From Arenimonas malthae CC-JY-1 (GTDB lineage: Bacteria; Pseudomonadota; Gammaproteobacteria; Xanthomonadales; Xanthomonadaceae), in NCBI RefSeq assembly GCF_000747075.1, contig NZ_AVCH01000073.1:1-44352 (forward strand): 44,352 nucleotides of DNA, given 5' to 3'. A program made the translations under genes and the position numbers. Each line of letters opens with the position of its first letter. Position 1 is the stretch's first letter. Positions 1 to 6,930 of this stretch are shown here, in pieces. Under the pieces are notes generated by a model. The model was not told the DNA's origin. It did not search any database and saw nothing but the letters and a program-made list of their open reading frames with translations.

Positions 1-1
1 C

Positions 2-646
2 GCGGCGCTTCCGCGCGTGCACGCGGCGCAGCGGCACGGCTTCCTCGCCGCCGACGCCGCCGACACCGAGGCGCTGGGCGTGGCCGTGGCCGCCCTGTGC
101 GCCGCGCACCCGGTGCACGTGCTGCTCAACAACACCGCCGGCCCGCCGGGCGGCCCCGCCCACCTCGCCACGCCCGAGGCCTACGCCACGGTATTCCGCC
201 AGCACCTGCTGGCCGGACAGGTGCTGGTGCAGGCCGTTCTGCCGGGCATGCAGGCGGCGGGCTGGGGCCGCATCGTCAACGTCATTTCCACCTCGGTGAA
301 GGAACCCATCCCGAACCTGGGCGTCTCCAACACCATCCGCGGCGCGGTGGCCAGCTGGGCCAAGACGCTGTCGGCCGAGCTGGGCCCGTTCGGCATCACC
401 GTCAACAACGTGCTGCCCGGCTACACCCGCACCCAGCGCCTGGACCAGATCCTGGCCGAACGCGCGGCGGCCACCGGCAAGCCGGCGGAGGAGATCGCCC
501 GCGGCATGCTGGCCACGGTGCCGGCCGGCCGCTTCGCCGAACCGTCGGAAGTGGCGGCGGCCATCGCCTTCCTGGCCTCGCCGGCCGCGACCTACGTCAA
601 CGGCGTCAACCTGCCGGTAGACGGCGGGCGGACGAAGTCGCTCTGA
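2..646 (+). CDS. SDR-family oxidoreductase, 5'-truncated
   Basis: This is the C-terminal ~214 residues of a short-chain dehydrogenase; the reading frame is already open at the window edge, so the Rossmann glycine motif and true start lie upstream. Visible SDR landmarks are LLNNTAG (the NNAG motif), RIVNVIST (the catalytic-Ser strand), ITVNNVLPGYT and the end VNGVNLPVDGG. The canonical Tyr-x-x-x-Lys is absent: the segment reads GVSNTIRGAV where YSASKAAL-like sequence is expected. This fits the beta-ketoacyl-reductase-like SDR subgroup known to lack a perfect catalytic tetrad. Its substrate is unknown. The next gene starts 10 bases downstream, so it may be co-transcribed with the PilZ gene. A role in the adjacent kynurenine block is possible but only positional. 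Confidence 0.85.
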   Translation, partial: AALPRVHAAQRHGFLAADAADTEALGVAVAALCAAHPVHVLLNNTAGPPGGPAHLATPEAYATVFRQHLLAGQVLVQAVLPGMQAAGWGRIVNVISTSVKEPIPNLGVSNTIRGAVASWAKTLSAELGPFGITVNNVLPGYTRTQRLDQILAERAAATGKPAEEIARGMLATVPAGRFAEPSEVAAAIAFLASPAATYVNGVNLPVDGGRTKSL

Positions 647-656
647 GCGCCCGGGC

Positions 657-941
657 ATGAGCGAACACCGCTTCGCGCCGCGCGTGCCCTTCGCCGCCCG
701 CGTCCTGGTCATCCGCGGCGACGACGCCTGGCTGGGCGAGGTGGTCGACCTTTCCGAAGGCGGCTGCGGCCTGTTCCGCCCGGAGGGCTGCGTGCTGGAC
801 GTGGCGGACGTGGTGCAGCTGGTGTTCTTCGAGGAGCCCGGCCCGGCCGTGCTGGTGGGCGCCCGCGTGGCGCGCCGGCAGGGCGGCACGCTGGGCTTCG
901 AGTACCACGAGCCGCAGCAGGTGCCGCCGGTCCGCCGCTAA
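657..941 (+). CDS. PilZ-domain protein (putative c-di-GMP receptor)
   Basis: This 94-residue protein is essentially a single PilZ domain. The two c-di-GMP-contacting signatures are present: RxxxR at residues 5-9 (RFAPR) and DxSxxG at residues 31-36 (DLSEGG). The rest has the hydrophobic beta-strand pattern of the barrel and no membrane segment, so it is expected to be a cytoplasmic single-domain adaptor. ATG at 657 follows the SDR stop by 10 bases. The RxxxR motif begins at residue 5, so little upstream sequence can be missing. Its output partner cannot be told from the sequence. Its neighbours (SDR, DNA glycosylase, kynurenine genes) give no motility or exopolysaccharide context. Confidence 0.85.
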   Translation: MSEHRFAPRVPFAARVLVIRGDDAWLGEVVDLSEGGCGLFRPEGCVLDVADVVQLVFFEEPGPAVLVGARVARRQGGTLGFEYHEPQQVPPVRR

Positions 942-983
942 GCGCACACGCGCCCTGCACGGCCGCCGCGCCAGGCTTGCGAC

Positions 984-1799
984 ATGCCCGAAGGTCCCGA
1001 AATCCGCCGCGCCGCCGACCGACTCGCCGAGGCCGTGGTCGGCCGGCCCCTGGCCGCCGCCTGGTTCCACTTCCCCGCGCTCAAGCCGCACCAGAAGGGT
1101 CTGGTGGGCCGCACGATCACGGCCATCGAACCGCACGGCAAGGCCCTGCTCACCCACTTCGACCACGGCCTGAGCCTGTATTCGCACAACCAGCTCTACG
1201 GCGTGTGGAAGATCGCCGCGGCAGGCGAACGCCCCGTCGAAGGCGCGCGTTCGCTGCGGGTGGCGCTGGAAACCGACGAGCGCGCCATCCTGCTGTATTC
1301 GGCCTCGGACGTGGCCCTGTGGAAGACCGCCGAGCTGGCGCGCCACCCCTTCCTGGCCAAGCTCGGCCCCGACGTGCTCGATGCCACGCTCACCGCCGCC
1401 GCCGTGGCCAAACGCCTGCAGGACCCGCGCTTCGCCGGGCATTCGCTGGTGGCGCTGCTGCTCGACCAGGCCTTCCTGGCCGGCATGGGCAACTACCTGC
1501 GCTCGGAGGTGCTGTTCGTGGCCGGCATCGCCCCGGAGCGGCGGCCTTCGGAGCTCGGCGCGGCCGAACGCAAGCGGCTGGCCAAGGCCCTGCTCGACGT
1601 ACCCCGCGCCAGCTACCGCACCCGCGGCATCGAACCCGCCGCGGGCATGAAGAGCGACTACCTCACCGACACGCCCGCCGGCTTCCGCTTCCAGGTCTTC
1701 GACCGCGAGGGCGAACCCTGCCCGCGCTGCGGCGACGTGGTGGTGCGGCAGGAACTCGGCAGCCGGCGCCTGTACTGGTGCCGGAATTGCCAGCGCTGA
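984..1799 (+). CDS. nei: Endonuclease VIII (DNA glycosylase/AP lyase)
   Basis: This base-excision-repair enzyme removes oxidised pyrimidines and nicks the abasic site. It has 271 residues against 263 in E. coli Nei and matches it along the whole length. The N-terminal PEGPEIRRAAD carries the catalytic Pro2 (after Met removal) and Glu. Further matches are LKPHQKGL, GKALLTHF, LYSHNQLYGVW, LLLDQAFLAGMGNYLR (helix-two-turn-helix) and a C-terminal zinc finger with CPRC and CRNC pairs. The SHNQLYGVW segment favours Nei over MutM. ATG at 984 is fixed by the catalytic Pro at position 2. There is no purine-rich ribosome site in front, and a possible -10 (CAGGCT, 972-977) lies only six bases upstream. 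It is followed by the kynurenine genes after a 70-bp gap. Confidence 0.95.
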   Translation: MPEGPEIRRAADRLAEAVVGRPLAAAWFHFPALKPHQKGLVGRTITAIEPHGKALLTHFDHGLSLYSHNQLYGVWKIAAAGERPVEGARSLRVALETDERAILLYSASDVALWKTAELARHPFLAKLGPDVLDATLTAAAVAKRLQDPRFAGHSLVALLLDQAFLAGMGNYLRSEVLFVAGIAPERRPSELGAAERKRLAKALLDVPRASYRTRGIEPAAGMKSDYLTDTPAGFRFQVFDREGEPCPRCGDVVVRQELGSRRLYWCRNCQR

Positions 1800-1856
1800 G
1801 CCTTCGCGCCCGGGCCCTCCCGCTTCCCGACCTGTCCGTACGGAGGTGCGCGCGGG

Positions 1857-1862
1857 TAAGCT
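1857..1862 (+). promoter_or_regulatory. Possible -10 box for a leaderless nbaE transcript
   Basis: TAAGCT ends seven bases before the ATG at 1870, so a start site at the usual distance would fall on or next to the A of the ATG. No Shine-Dalgarno sequence lies at a useful distance: the only GGAGG (1842-1846) is 23 bases away. No convincing -35 is visible. This is a pattern-based guess supported by the similar arrangement in front of nbaD. Confidence 0.35.
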
Positions 1863-1869
1863 TGCGCCC

Positions 1870-3315
1870 ATGAGCCTGCGACTGAGCCACCTGATCGGCG
1901 GTGACGCCCGCTCCGCCTCCGGCGGCGGCTGTCTGGAGGTCTTCGAACCCGCCACCGGCCAGCCCTGGGCGCAGTGCCCCGACGGCACCGCGGACGACGT
2001 GGACGCCGCCGTGGCCGCCGCCAAGGCCGCCTTCCCCGCCTGGTCGAACCTGCCCGCCGCCGAGCGCGCCGCCTGGATGAACCGCCTGGCCGACGCCCTG
2101 GAAGCGCGCCTGGACGATTTCGCCGCCGCCGAATCCCGCGACGTCGGCAAGCCGCTGTCCCTGGCCCGCAACCTCGACATCCCGCGCGCCGTCACCAACC
2201 TGCGCTTCTTCGCCGCGGCCGCCACCCAGTTCGCCAGCGAATCGCACGCCGCGCCCGGCGTGGTGCACTACACCCTGCGCCAGCCGCTGGGCGTGGTGGC
2301 CTGCATCAGCCCCTGGAACCTGCCGCTCTACCTGTTCACCTGGAAGTTCGCGCCTGCGCTGGCCGCCGGCAACACCGTGGTCGGCAAGCCGTCGGAAGTG
2401 ACGCCGGTGACGGCCTGGATGCTGGGCGAACTGGCCCGCGAGATCGGCTTCCCCGCCGGCGTGTTCAACATCGTGCAGGGCCACGGCGCCCGCGTCGGCC
2501 AGGCGCTCGTGGACCACCCGGGCGTCAAGGCCGTCAGCTTCACCGGCAGCACCGCGGTGGGCACGCGCATCGCCGAAAGCTGCGCGCGTTCGCTGAAGAA
2601 GGTGTCGCTGGAGCTGGGCGGCAAGAACCCCACCCTGGTGTTCGCCGACGCCCCGCGCGAAAAACTGCTCGACACCGTGCAGCGCTCGGCCTTCCTGAAC
2701 TCCGGGCAGATCTGCCTGTGCGGCTCGCGCATCCTGGTCGAGCGCGCGTATTACGACGAATTCCGCGACGCCCTGGTGGCGCGCGCCCGCGCCCTGGTGG
2801 TGGGCGACCCCACCGACCCGGCCACCCAGGTCGGCCCGGTGGTCTCGAAGCCGCACTTCGACAAGGTGATGGGCTGCATCGAACTCGCCCGCGCCGAAGG
2901 CGGCCGCGTGCTTTGCGGCGGCGAGGCGGTGAAACCCGCGGGCCGCTGCGCCGACGGCTGGTTCGTCGCGCCCACCGTCATCGAAGGCCTGGGCCCGCAG
3001 TGCCGCACCAACACCGAGGAAATCTTCGGCCCCGTGGTCACGCTGCAGCCCTTCGACACCGACGAGGAAGCGCTGGCGCTGGCCAACGCCGCGCCCTACG
3101 GCCTGGCCGCCAGCGTCTGGACCGGGAACCTGGGCCGCGCGCACCGCCTCGCCGGCGCCATCGAGGCCGGCGTGGTCTGGGTCAACACCTGGATGAACCG
3201 CGACCTGCGCACGCCCTTCGGCGGCGTGAAGCAGTCCGGCATCGGCCGCGAGGGTGGCCAGGAAGCCATGCGCTTCTTCACCGAGGCCAAGAACGTCACC
3301 ATCGACCTGGGATGA
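1870..3315 (+). CDS. nbaE: 2-aminomuconic/2-hydroxymuconic semialdehyde dehydrogenase
   Basis: This NAD-dependent aldehyde dehydrogenase of the ALDH8/HMSADH type has 481 residues. It is expected to oxidise 2-aminomuconate 6-semialdehyde, the product of ACMS decarboxylase, to 2-aminomuconate in the cytoplasm. The general base Glu248 (LELGGKNP) and nucleophile Cys282 (SGQIC) are present, as are the cofactor motifs SPWNLPLY, GKPSEVTP and FTGSTAVG. ATG 1870 is preferred over an in-frame GTG at 1846 because homology begins at LSHLIGG and the GTG overlaps the only GGAGG. It heads the kynurenine block and ends four bases before the carbonic anhydrase start. The substrate is inferred from the neighbours (HAAO, ACMSD, RidA); the fold alone would also allow 2-hydroxymuconic semialdehyde. 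Confidence 0.9.
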   Translation: MSLRLSHLIGGDARSASGGGCLEVFEPATGQPWAQCPDGTADDVDAAVAAAKAAFPAWSNLPAAERAAWMNRLADALEARLDDFAAAESRDVGKPLSLARNLDIPRAVTNLRFFAAAATQFASESHAAPGVVHYTLRQPLGVVACISPWNLPLYLFTWKFAPALAAGNTVVGKPSEVTPVTAWMLGELAREIGFPAGVFNIVQGHGARVGQALVDHPGVKAVSFTGSTAVGTRIAESCARSLKKVSLELGGKNPTLVFADAPREKLLDTVQRSAFLNSGQICLCGSRILVERAYYDEFRDALVARARALVVGDPTDPATQVGPVVSKPHFDKVMGCIELARAEGGRVLCGGEAVKPAGRCADGWFVAPTVIEGLGPQCRTNTEEIFGPVVTLQPFDTDEEALALANAAPYGLAASVWTGNLGRAHRLAGAIEAGVVWVNTWMNRDLRTPFGGVKQSGIGREGGQEAMRFFTEAKNVTIDLG

Positions 3316-3319
3316 ACCG

Positions 3320-3982
3320 ATGCCCCTGAAGGAACTGCTCGACAAGAACCGGGAATGGGCGGCGAAAGTGCGCGCCGAGGACCCGCAGTTCTTCAAGCGG
3401 CTGTCGCAGCTGCAGTCGCCCAAGTACCTGTGGATCGGCTGCTCGGATTCGCGCGTGCCGGCCAACCAGATCACCGGCCTGCAGCCGGGCGAAGTGTTCG
3501 TGCACCGCAACGTCGCCAACGTGGTCGTGCACACCGACCTCAACTGCCTGAGCACCATCCAGTTCGCCGTCGACGTGCTCAAGGTCGAACACATCCTGGT
3601 GGTGGGCCACTACGGCTGCGGCGGCGTGCATGCCGCGCTCACCGGCACCCGCGTGGGCCTGGCCGACAACTGGCTGTGCCACGTCGGCGACGTGGCCCGC
3701 AAGCATGCGCCGATGCTGGCCGAGGTCGAATTCGAATCACTGCGGCACGCACGCCTTTGCGAGCTGAACGTGGTCGAGCAGGTGGTGAACGTCTGCCAGA
3801 CCACCATCGTGCAGGACGCCTGGGCGCGCGGCCAGAAGCTGAGCGTGCACGCCTGGGTGTATTCCCTGCTCGACGGCCGCGTGCGCGAGCTGGGCATGGG
3901 CGTGGATTCGCCCGAGGAACTGCCGCAGGCCTACGACCTGGCCATGACCCACATCCGCGGCAAGCTCAAGGACGAAGCATGA
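3320..3982 (+). CDS. can: Beta-class carbonic anhydrase
   Basis: This enzyme interconverts CO2 and bicarbonate. It is a 220-residue clade-B-like beta-CA similar in length to E. coli Can. Zinc ligands are Cys41, His97 and Cys100, with the Asp43-Arg45 dyad in CSDSR and the GHYGCGG loop. ATG 3320 is chosen because the family begins directly at LKELLDKNREWA; an in-frame upstream extension would overlap nbaE. It lies four bases after nbaE, and its TGA overlaps the RidA ATG (ATGA), so it is translated as part of the catabolic operon. No signal peptide is seen, so it is cytoplasmic. Its position among CO2-releasing steps (ACMS decarboxylase and, elsewhere, oxalocrotonate decarboxylase) suggests it handles pathway CO2. 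That role is inference. Confidence 0.96.
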   Translation: MPLKELLDKNREWAAKVRAEDPQFFKRLSQLQSPKYLWIGCSDSRVPANQITGLQPGEVFVHRNVANVVVHTDLNCLSTIQFAVDVLKVEHILVVGHYGCGGVHAALTGTRVGLADNWLCHVGDVARKHAPMLAEVEFESLRHARLCELNVVEQVVNVCQTTIVQDAWARGQKLSVHAWVYSLLDGRVRELGMGVDSPEELPQAYDLAMTHIRGKLKDEA

Positions 3983-4410
3983 GCGACATCATCCGCACCG
4001 ACACCGCGCCGCGCCCGGTGGGCCTGTACCCGCATGCCCGCCGCGTCGGCCAGCTGCTGTTCCTGTCCGGCATCGGCCCGCGCACGCCGGGCAGCAACGC
4101 CATCCCCGGCAACGTCTACAACGCCGCCGGCCGGCTGATCGACTACGACATCGTCACCCAGTGCCATTCGGTGTTCGCCAACGTGCGCGCCGTGCTCGAG
4201 GCCAGCCAGTGCCGCTGGGACTGGCTGGTGGACGTCACCGTCTACCTCACCGACATGCAGCGCGATTTCCAGGCCTACAATGCCGTCTGGGCCGAGTATT
4301 TCCCCGACATCAACAAGGCGCCCTGCCGCACCACGCTGGGCATCACCGCCCTGCCCACGCCGATCGCGATCGAACTGAAATGCGTGGCGGCTTTCCCGGA
4401 GGCCCGCTGA
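3979..4410 (+). CDS. nbaF: RidA-family 2-aminomuconate deaminase
   Basis: This 143-residue YjgF/YER057c/UK114 (RidA) family protein is expected to hydrolyse 2-aminomuconate to 4-oxalocrotonate plus ammonia. Typical features are the N-terminal [16 protein letters not shown] strand, the [11 protein letters not shown] helix, VTVYLTDM and the C-terminal [11 protein letters not shown] strand. Members form trimers with the active site at subunit interfaces. Its start overlaps the carbonic anhydrase stop (ATGA at 3979-3982), indicating translational coupling, and nbaC begins after one spacer base. The deaminase role rests on its place between nbaE and nbaC. A generic RidA (enamine/imine deaminase) would look similar, but the length and the elongated loop before VYNAAG fit the aminomuconate group. 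Confidence 0.88.
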   Translation: MSDIIRTDTAPRPVGLYPHARRVGQLLFLSGIGPRTPGSNAIPGNVYNAAGRLIDYDIVTQCHSVFANVRAVLEASQCRWDWLVDVTVYLTDMQRDFQAYNAVWAEYFPDINKAPCRTTLGITALPTPIAIELKCVAAFPEAR

Positions 4411-4411
4411 C

Positions 4412-4936
4412 ATGCTCACCCCCGCCTTCAACCTGCAGCAGTGGATCGACGAACACCGGCACCTGCTCAAGCCGCCGGTCGGCAACAAGTGCATCGTCGA
4501 CGGCGACTTCATCGTGATGGTCGTCGGCGGCCCGAACGAGCGCACCGACTTCCACGTCGAGGAAGGCCCCGAGTTCTTCCACCAGCTCGAGGGCGAGATG
4601 GTGCTGAAGGTGCAGGAAGGCGGCAAGGTGCGCGACATCCCCATCAAGGCGGGCGAAGTCTTTTACCTGCCGCCCTGCGTGCCGCATTCGCCGCAGCGGA
4701 TGGCGGGCGGCATCGGCCTGGTGATCGAGCGCAAGCGCCGCGCCGGCGAGAAGGACGGCCTGCTCTGGTACTGCGAGGACTGCAACCACCCGCTCTATTC
4801 CGAGTACTTCGAGCTGGTGGACATCGAGAACCAGTTCCACGCCGTGTTCGACCGTTTCTACCGTTCGCGCGAGCACCGCACCTGCAAGGCCTGCGGCCAC
4901 GTGAACCCGGCGCCCGCGAAGTACGACGCGGGCTGA
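4412..4936 (+). CDS. nbaC: 3-hydroxyanthranilate 3,4-dioxygenase
   Basis: This Fe(II) extradiol-type ring-cleaving cupin converts 3-hydroxyanthranilate plus O2 to 2-amino-3-carboxymuconate 6-semialdehyde. It has 174 residues, the size of the bacterial enzymes. Predicted iron ligands are His48, Glu54 ([11 protein letters not shown]) and His92 (CVPHSPQR). The second, rubredoxin-like metal site of bacterial homologues is intact: Cys121/Cys124 (CEDC) and Cys158/Cys161 (CKAC). The start ATG lies two bases after the RidA stop and the SbtA-family gene starts three bases after its own stop, so it sits in the middle of the operon. Its product can cyclise spontaneously to quinolinate (NAD precursor) or be drained by ACMSD, encoded two genes downstream. 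Confidence 0.97.
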   Translation: MLTPAFNLQQWIDEHRHLLKPPVGNKCIVDGDFIVMVVGGPNERTDFHVEEGPEFFHQLEGEMVLKVQEGGKVRDIPIKAGEVFYLPPCVPHSPQRMAGGIGLVIERKRRAGEKDGLLWYCEDCNHPLYSEYFELVDIENQFHAVFDRFYRSREHRTCKACGHVNPAPAKYDAG

Positions 4937-4939
4937 GCC

Positions 4940-5899
4940 ATGTCGATCGCGACCGAACTTCTGGCCGCCAACCTGCTCTCCCCCGTGGTCCTGGCCTTCG
5001 GCCTGGGCCTGGTGGCGCGCACGCTGCGCAGCGACCTGGAAATCCCGCCGGCCATCCAGGCCTACCTGTCGCTGTTCCTGCTGCTGGCCATTGGCCTCAA
5101 GGGCGGAGTGGCCCTGCGCCAGGACCCGCCCGACAACCTGGCCCTGCTGCTGGCCGTGACCGTGCTGGCCGGCGTGGCCACGGCCGCCTCGGCCTACCTG
5201 GTCGCCCGGGCCTGGCTGCGCGACGTGCCCCTGCAGGCCGGCGCGTTGGCCGCGCACTACGGCTCGGTGTCGGCGGTCACCTTCATCGCCGCGCAGCAGT
5301 TCGTGGAACGCACCGGCGGCCAGCCGGTGGAAGTGCTGGTGGCCCTGGTGGTGGCGCTGGAAATCCCGGCCATCCTGCTCGGCATCGGCCTGGCCCGCGG
5401 CGGCGGGCGGCCGAGCTGGCCGCAGGTGCGCGAAGTGCTCACGGGCCGCACCGCGGTGCTGCTGCTGGGCGGCCTGGCCATCGGCGCCATCGCCGGAAAG
5501 TCGGGCGTGCAGGCGGTGGACGCCATGTACTTCCAGCTGTTCCAGGGCATGCTCATGCTGTTCATGCTCGACATGGGCCTGGTGGCCGCCGGCCAGCTGC
5601 GCCAGCTGGGCCGCGGCATGGGCCGGCTGCTGGTGTACGCCACGGCGCTGCCCATCGTGCACGGCCTGGCCGGCGTGGGCATCGGCCACGCGCTCGGGTT
5701 GGGCCAGGCGGGCGCCACGGTGTTCGGCGCCATGCTCGCCAGCGCGTCCTACATCGCCGCGCCGGCCTCGGTGCGGGCCTCGTTGCCCGAAGCCGACACC
5801 GGCCGCTGCATCACCGCCGCGCTGGGCCTGACCTTCCCCTTCAACCTGGCGCTGGGCATTCCTGCCTACGCGGCCTTCGCGGGCTGGCTGGGCGCCTGA
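4940..5899 (+). CDS. SbtA-family sodium-dependent bicarbonate transporter
   Basis: This 319-residue polytopic inner-membrane protein of the SbtA/DUF897 family has about ten hydrophobic segments. Recognisable family blocks are the N-terminal ANLLSPVVLAFGLG, SDLEIPPAIQAYLSLFLL followed by AIGLKGG, HYGSVSAVTF at ~110, and ASASYIAAPASVR near residue 275. Cyanobacterial SbtA is a Na+/HCO3- symporter; proteobacterial members are mostly uncharacterised. No adjacent SbtB (PII-like) regulator is present. It starts three bases after nbaC and is followed by nbaD after 23 bases, so it is embedded in the kynurenine operon that also encodes a carbonic anhydrase. This supports a bicarbonate-related role, though transport direction and even substrate are inferred. 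Export of an organic anion is the alternative. Confidence 0.9.
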   Translation: MSIATELLAANLLSPVVLAFGLGLVARTLRSDLEIPPAIQAYLSLFLLLAIGLKGGVALRQDPPDNLALLLAVTVLAGVATAASAYLVARAWLRDVPLQAGALAAHYGSVSAVTFIAAQQFVERTGGQPVEVLVALVVALEIPAILLGIGLARGGGRPSWPQVREVLTGRTAVLLLGGLAIGAIAGKSGVQAVDAMYFQLFQGMLMLFMLDMGLVAAGQLRQLGRGMGRLLVYATALPIVHGLAGVGIGHALGLGQAGATVFGAMLASASYIAAPASVRASLPEADTGRCITAALGLTFPFNLALGIPAYAAFAGWLGA

Positions 5900-5910
5900 G
5901 CGGCGCGGGC

Positions 5911-5916
5911 TAGAAT
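5911..5916 (+). promoter_or_regulatory. Possible -10 box (TAGAAT) for a leaderless nbaD transcript
   Basis: TAGAAT matches the -10 consensus at five of six positions and ends six bases before the nbaD ATG (5923), placing +1 on or next to the start codon. No Shine-Dalgarno sequence is present in the 23-bp gap after the transporter gene. The -35 region (around 5888-5893) is weak. It could give nbaD-kynU-kmo-sbcB an internal promoter. Confidence 0.45.
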
Positions 5917-5922
5917 GGCGCC

Positions 5923-6930
5923 ATGCTCAAGATCGACACCCACGCGCACTACCTGCCCCGCACCTGGCCGAACCTGGCCGAGAAGTACGGCGACGCCCGC
6001 TTCCCGGTGATCCACCACGAGGACGGCCGGGCGCGCATCTACAAGGACGGCAAGTTCTTCCGCGAAATCTGGTCCAAGACCTGGGACCCGCGCGAACGCA
6101 TCGCCGACTACGCCAAGTTCGGCGTGCAGGTGCAGGTGATCAGCACGGTGCCGGTGATGTTCAGCTACTGGGCCAAGGCGCAGCATGCGCTGGAGCTGCA
6201 CCAGGCGCTCAACGACCACATGGCCGAGGCCTGCCGCGAACACCGCCGCCACTACGCCGGCATCGGCACGGTGCCCATGCAGTCGCCGCGCCTGGCCATC
6301 CAGGAGCTCGAGCGATGCATGGAGCAGCTGGGCCTGCAGGGCGTGCAGATCGGTTCGCACATCGGCGAATGGAACCTCGACGCGCCCGAATTGCAGCCCT
6401 TCTTCGAGGCCGCGCAGGACCTGGGCGCGGCCATCCTGGTGCACCCCTGGGACATGATGGGCGCCGAGTCCATGCCCAAGTACTGGATGCCCTGGCTGGT
6501 GGGCATGCCGGCCGAACAGAGCCGCGCCGCCTGCGCGCTGATCTTCGGCGGCGTGCTCGAACGCTTCCCGCGCCTGAAAGTCTGCCTGGCCCACGGCGGC
6601 GGCAGCTTCCCCTACACCATCGGCCGCATCGAACACGGCTTCAACATGCGCCCCGACCTGGTGGCCACCGACAACCCGCACAACCCGCGCAAGTACCTCG
6701 ACCAGCTGTATTTCGACAGCTGGGTCGCGGACAACCGCGCCCTGCGCTACCTGCTCGACACCGTCGGCGTGCCGCGGGTGATGCTGGGCACCGACTACCC
6801 CTTCCCGCTGGGCGAACAGGAACCGGGCGCCGGCATCGCCGCGCTGGGCCTGCCGCCCGCCGACGAGGCCAGGCTCTACCACGGCACCGCGCTGGAATGG
6901 CTCGGCCTGCCCCACGCGAGGTTCGAATGA
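5923..6930 (+). CDS. nbaD: 2-amino-3-carboxymuconate-6-semialdehyde decarboxylase (ACMSD)
   Basis: This amidohydrolase-superfamily decarboxylase removes CO2 from ACMS to give 2-aminomuconate 6-semialdehyde, committing carbon to catabolism instead of quinolinate/NAD. It has 335 residues with a single-zinc TIM-barrel arrangement: His7 and His9 (THAHY), His174 (HPWDMMG), His224 (AHGGG) and Asp291 (GTDYPF). These correspond to the characterised Pseudomonas enzyme with an offset of two to four residues. ATG 5923 is fixed by the metal-binding HxH at residues 7-9. There is no ribosome-binding site, but a -10-like TAGAAT lies immediately upstream. Its TGA overlaps the kynU ATG (6927-6930). Confidence 0.97.
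   Translation: MLKIDTHAHYLPRTWPNLAEKYGDARFPVIHHEDGRARIYKDGKFFREIWSKTWDPRERIADYAKFGVQVQVISTVPVMFSYWAKAQHALELHQALNDHMAEACREHRRHYAGIGTVPMQSPRLAIQELERCMEQLGLQGVQIGSHIGEWNLDAPELQPFFEAAQDLGAAILVHPWDMMGAESMPKYWMPWLVGMPAEQSRAACALIFGGVLERFPRLKVCLAHGGGSFPYTIGRIEHGFNMRPDLVATDNPHNPRKYLDQLYFDSWVADNRALRYLLDTVGVPRVMLGTDYPFPLGEQEPGAGIAALGLPPADEARLYHGTALEWLGLPHARFE

Noticed and set aside
1846-1869. GTG at 1846 as the start of nbaE
   Set aside because: It would overlap its own GGAGG and add eight residues without homology. ATG 1870 begins at the conserved N-terminus.
606-3594. Long - strand open frames opposite the SDR, nei and nbaE genes (539 and 643 codons)
   Set aside because: Both run antisense to well-supported genes, cross several real gene boundaries and show compositionally biased, domain-free translations. 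They are GC artefacts.
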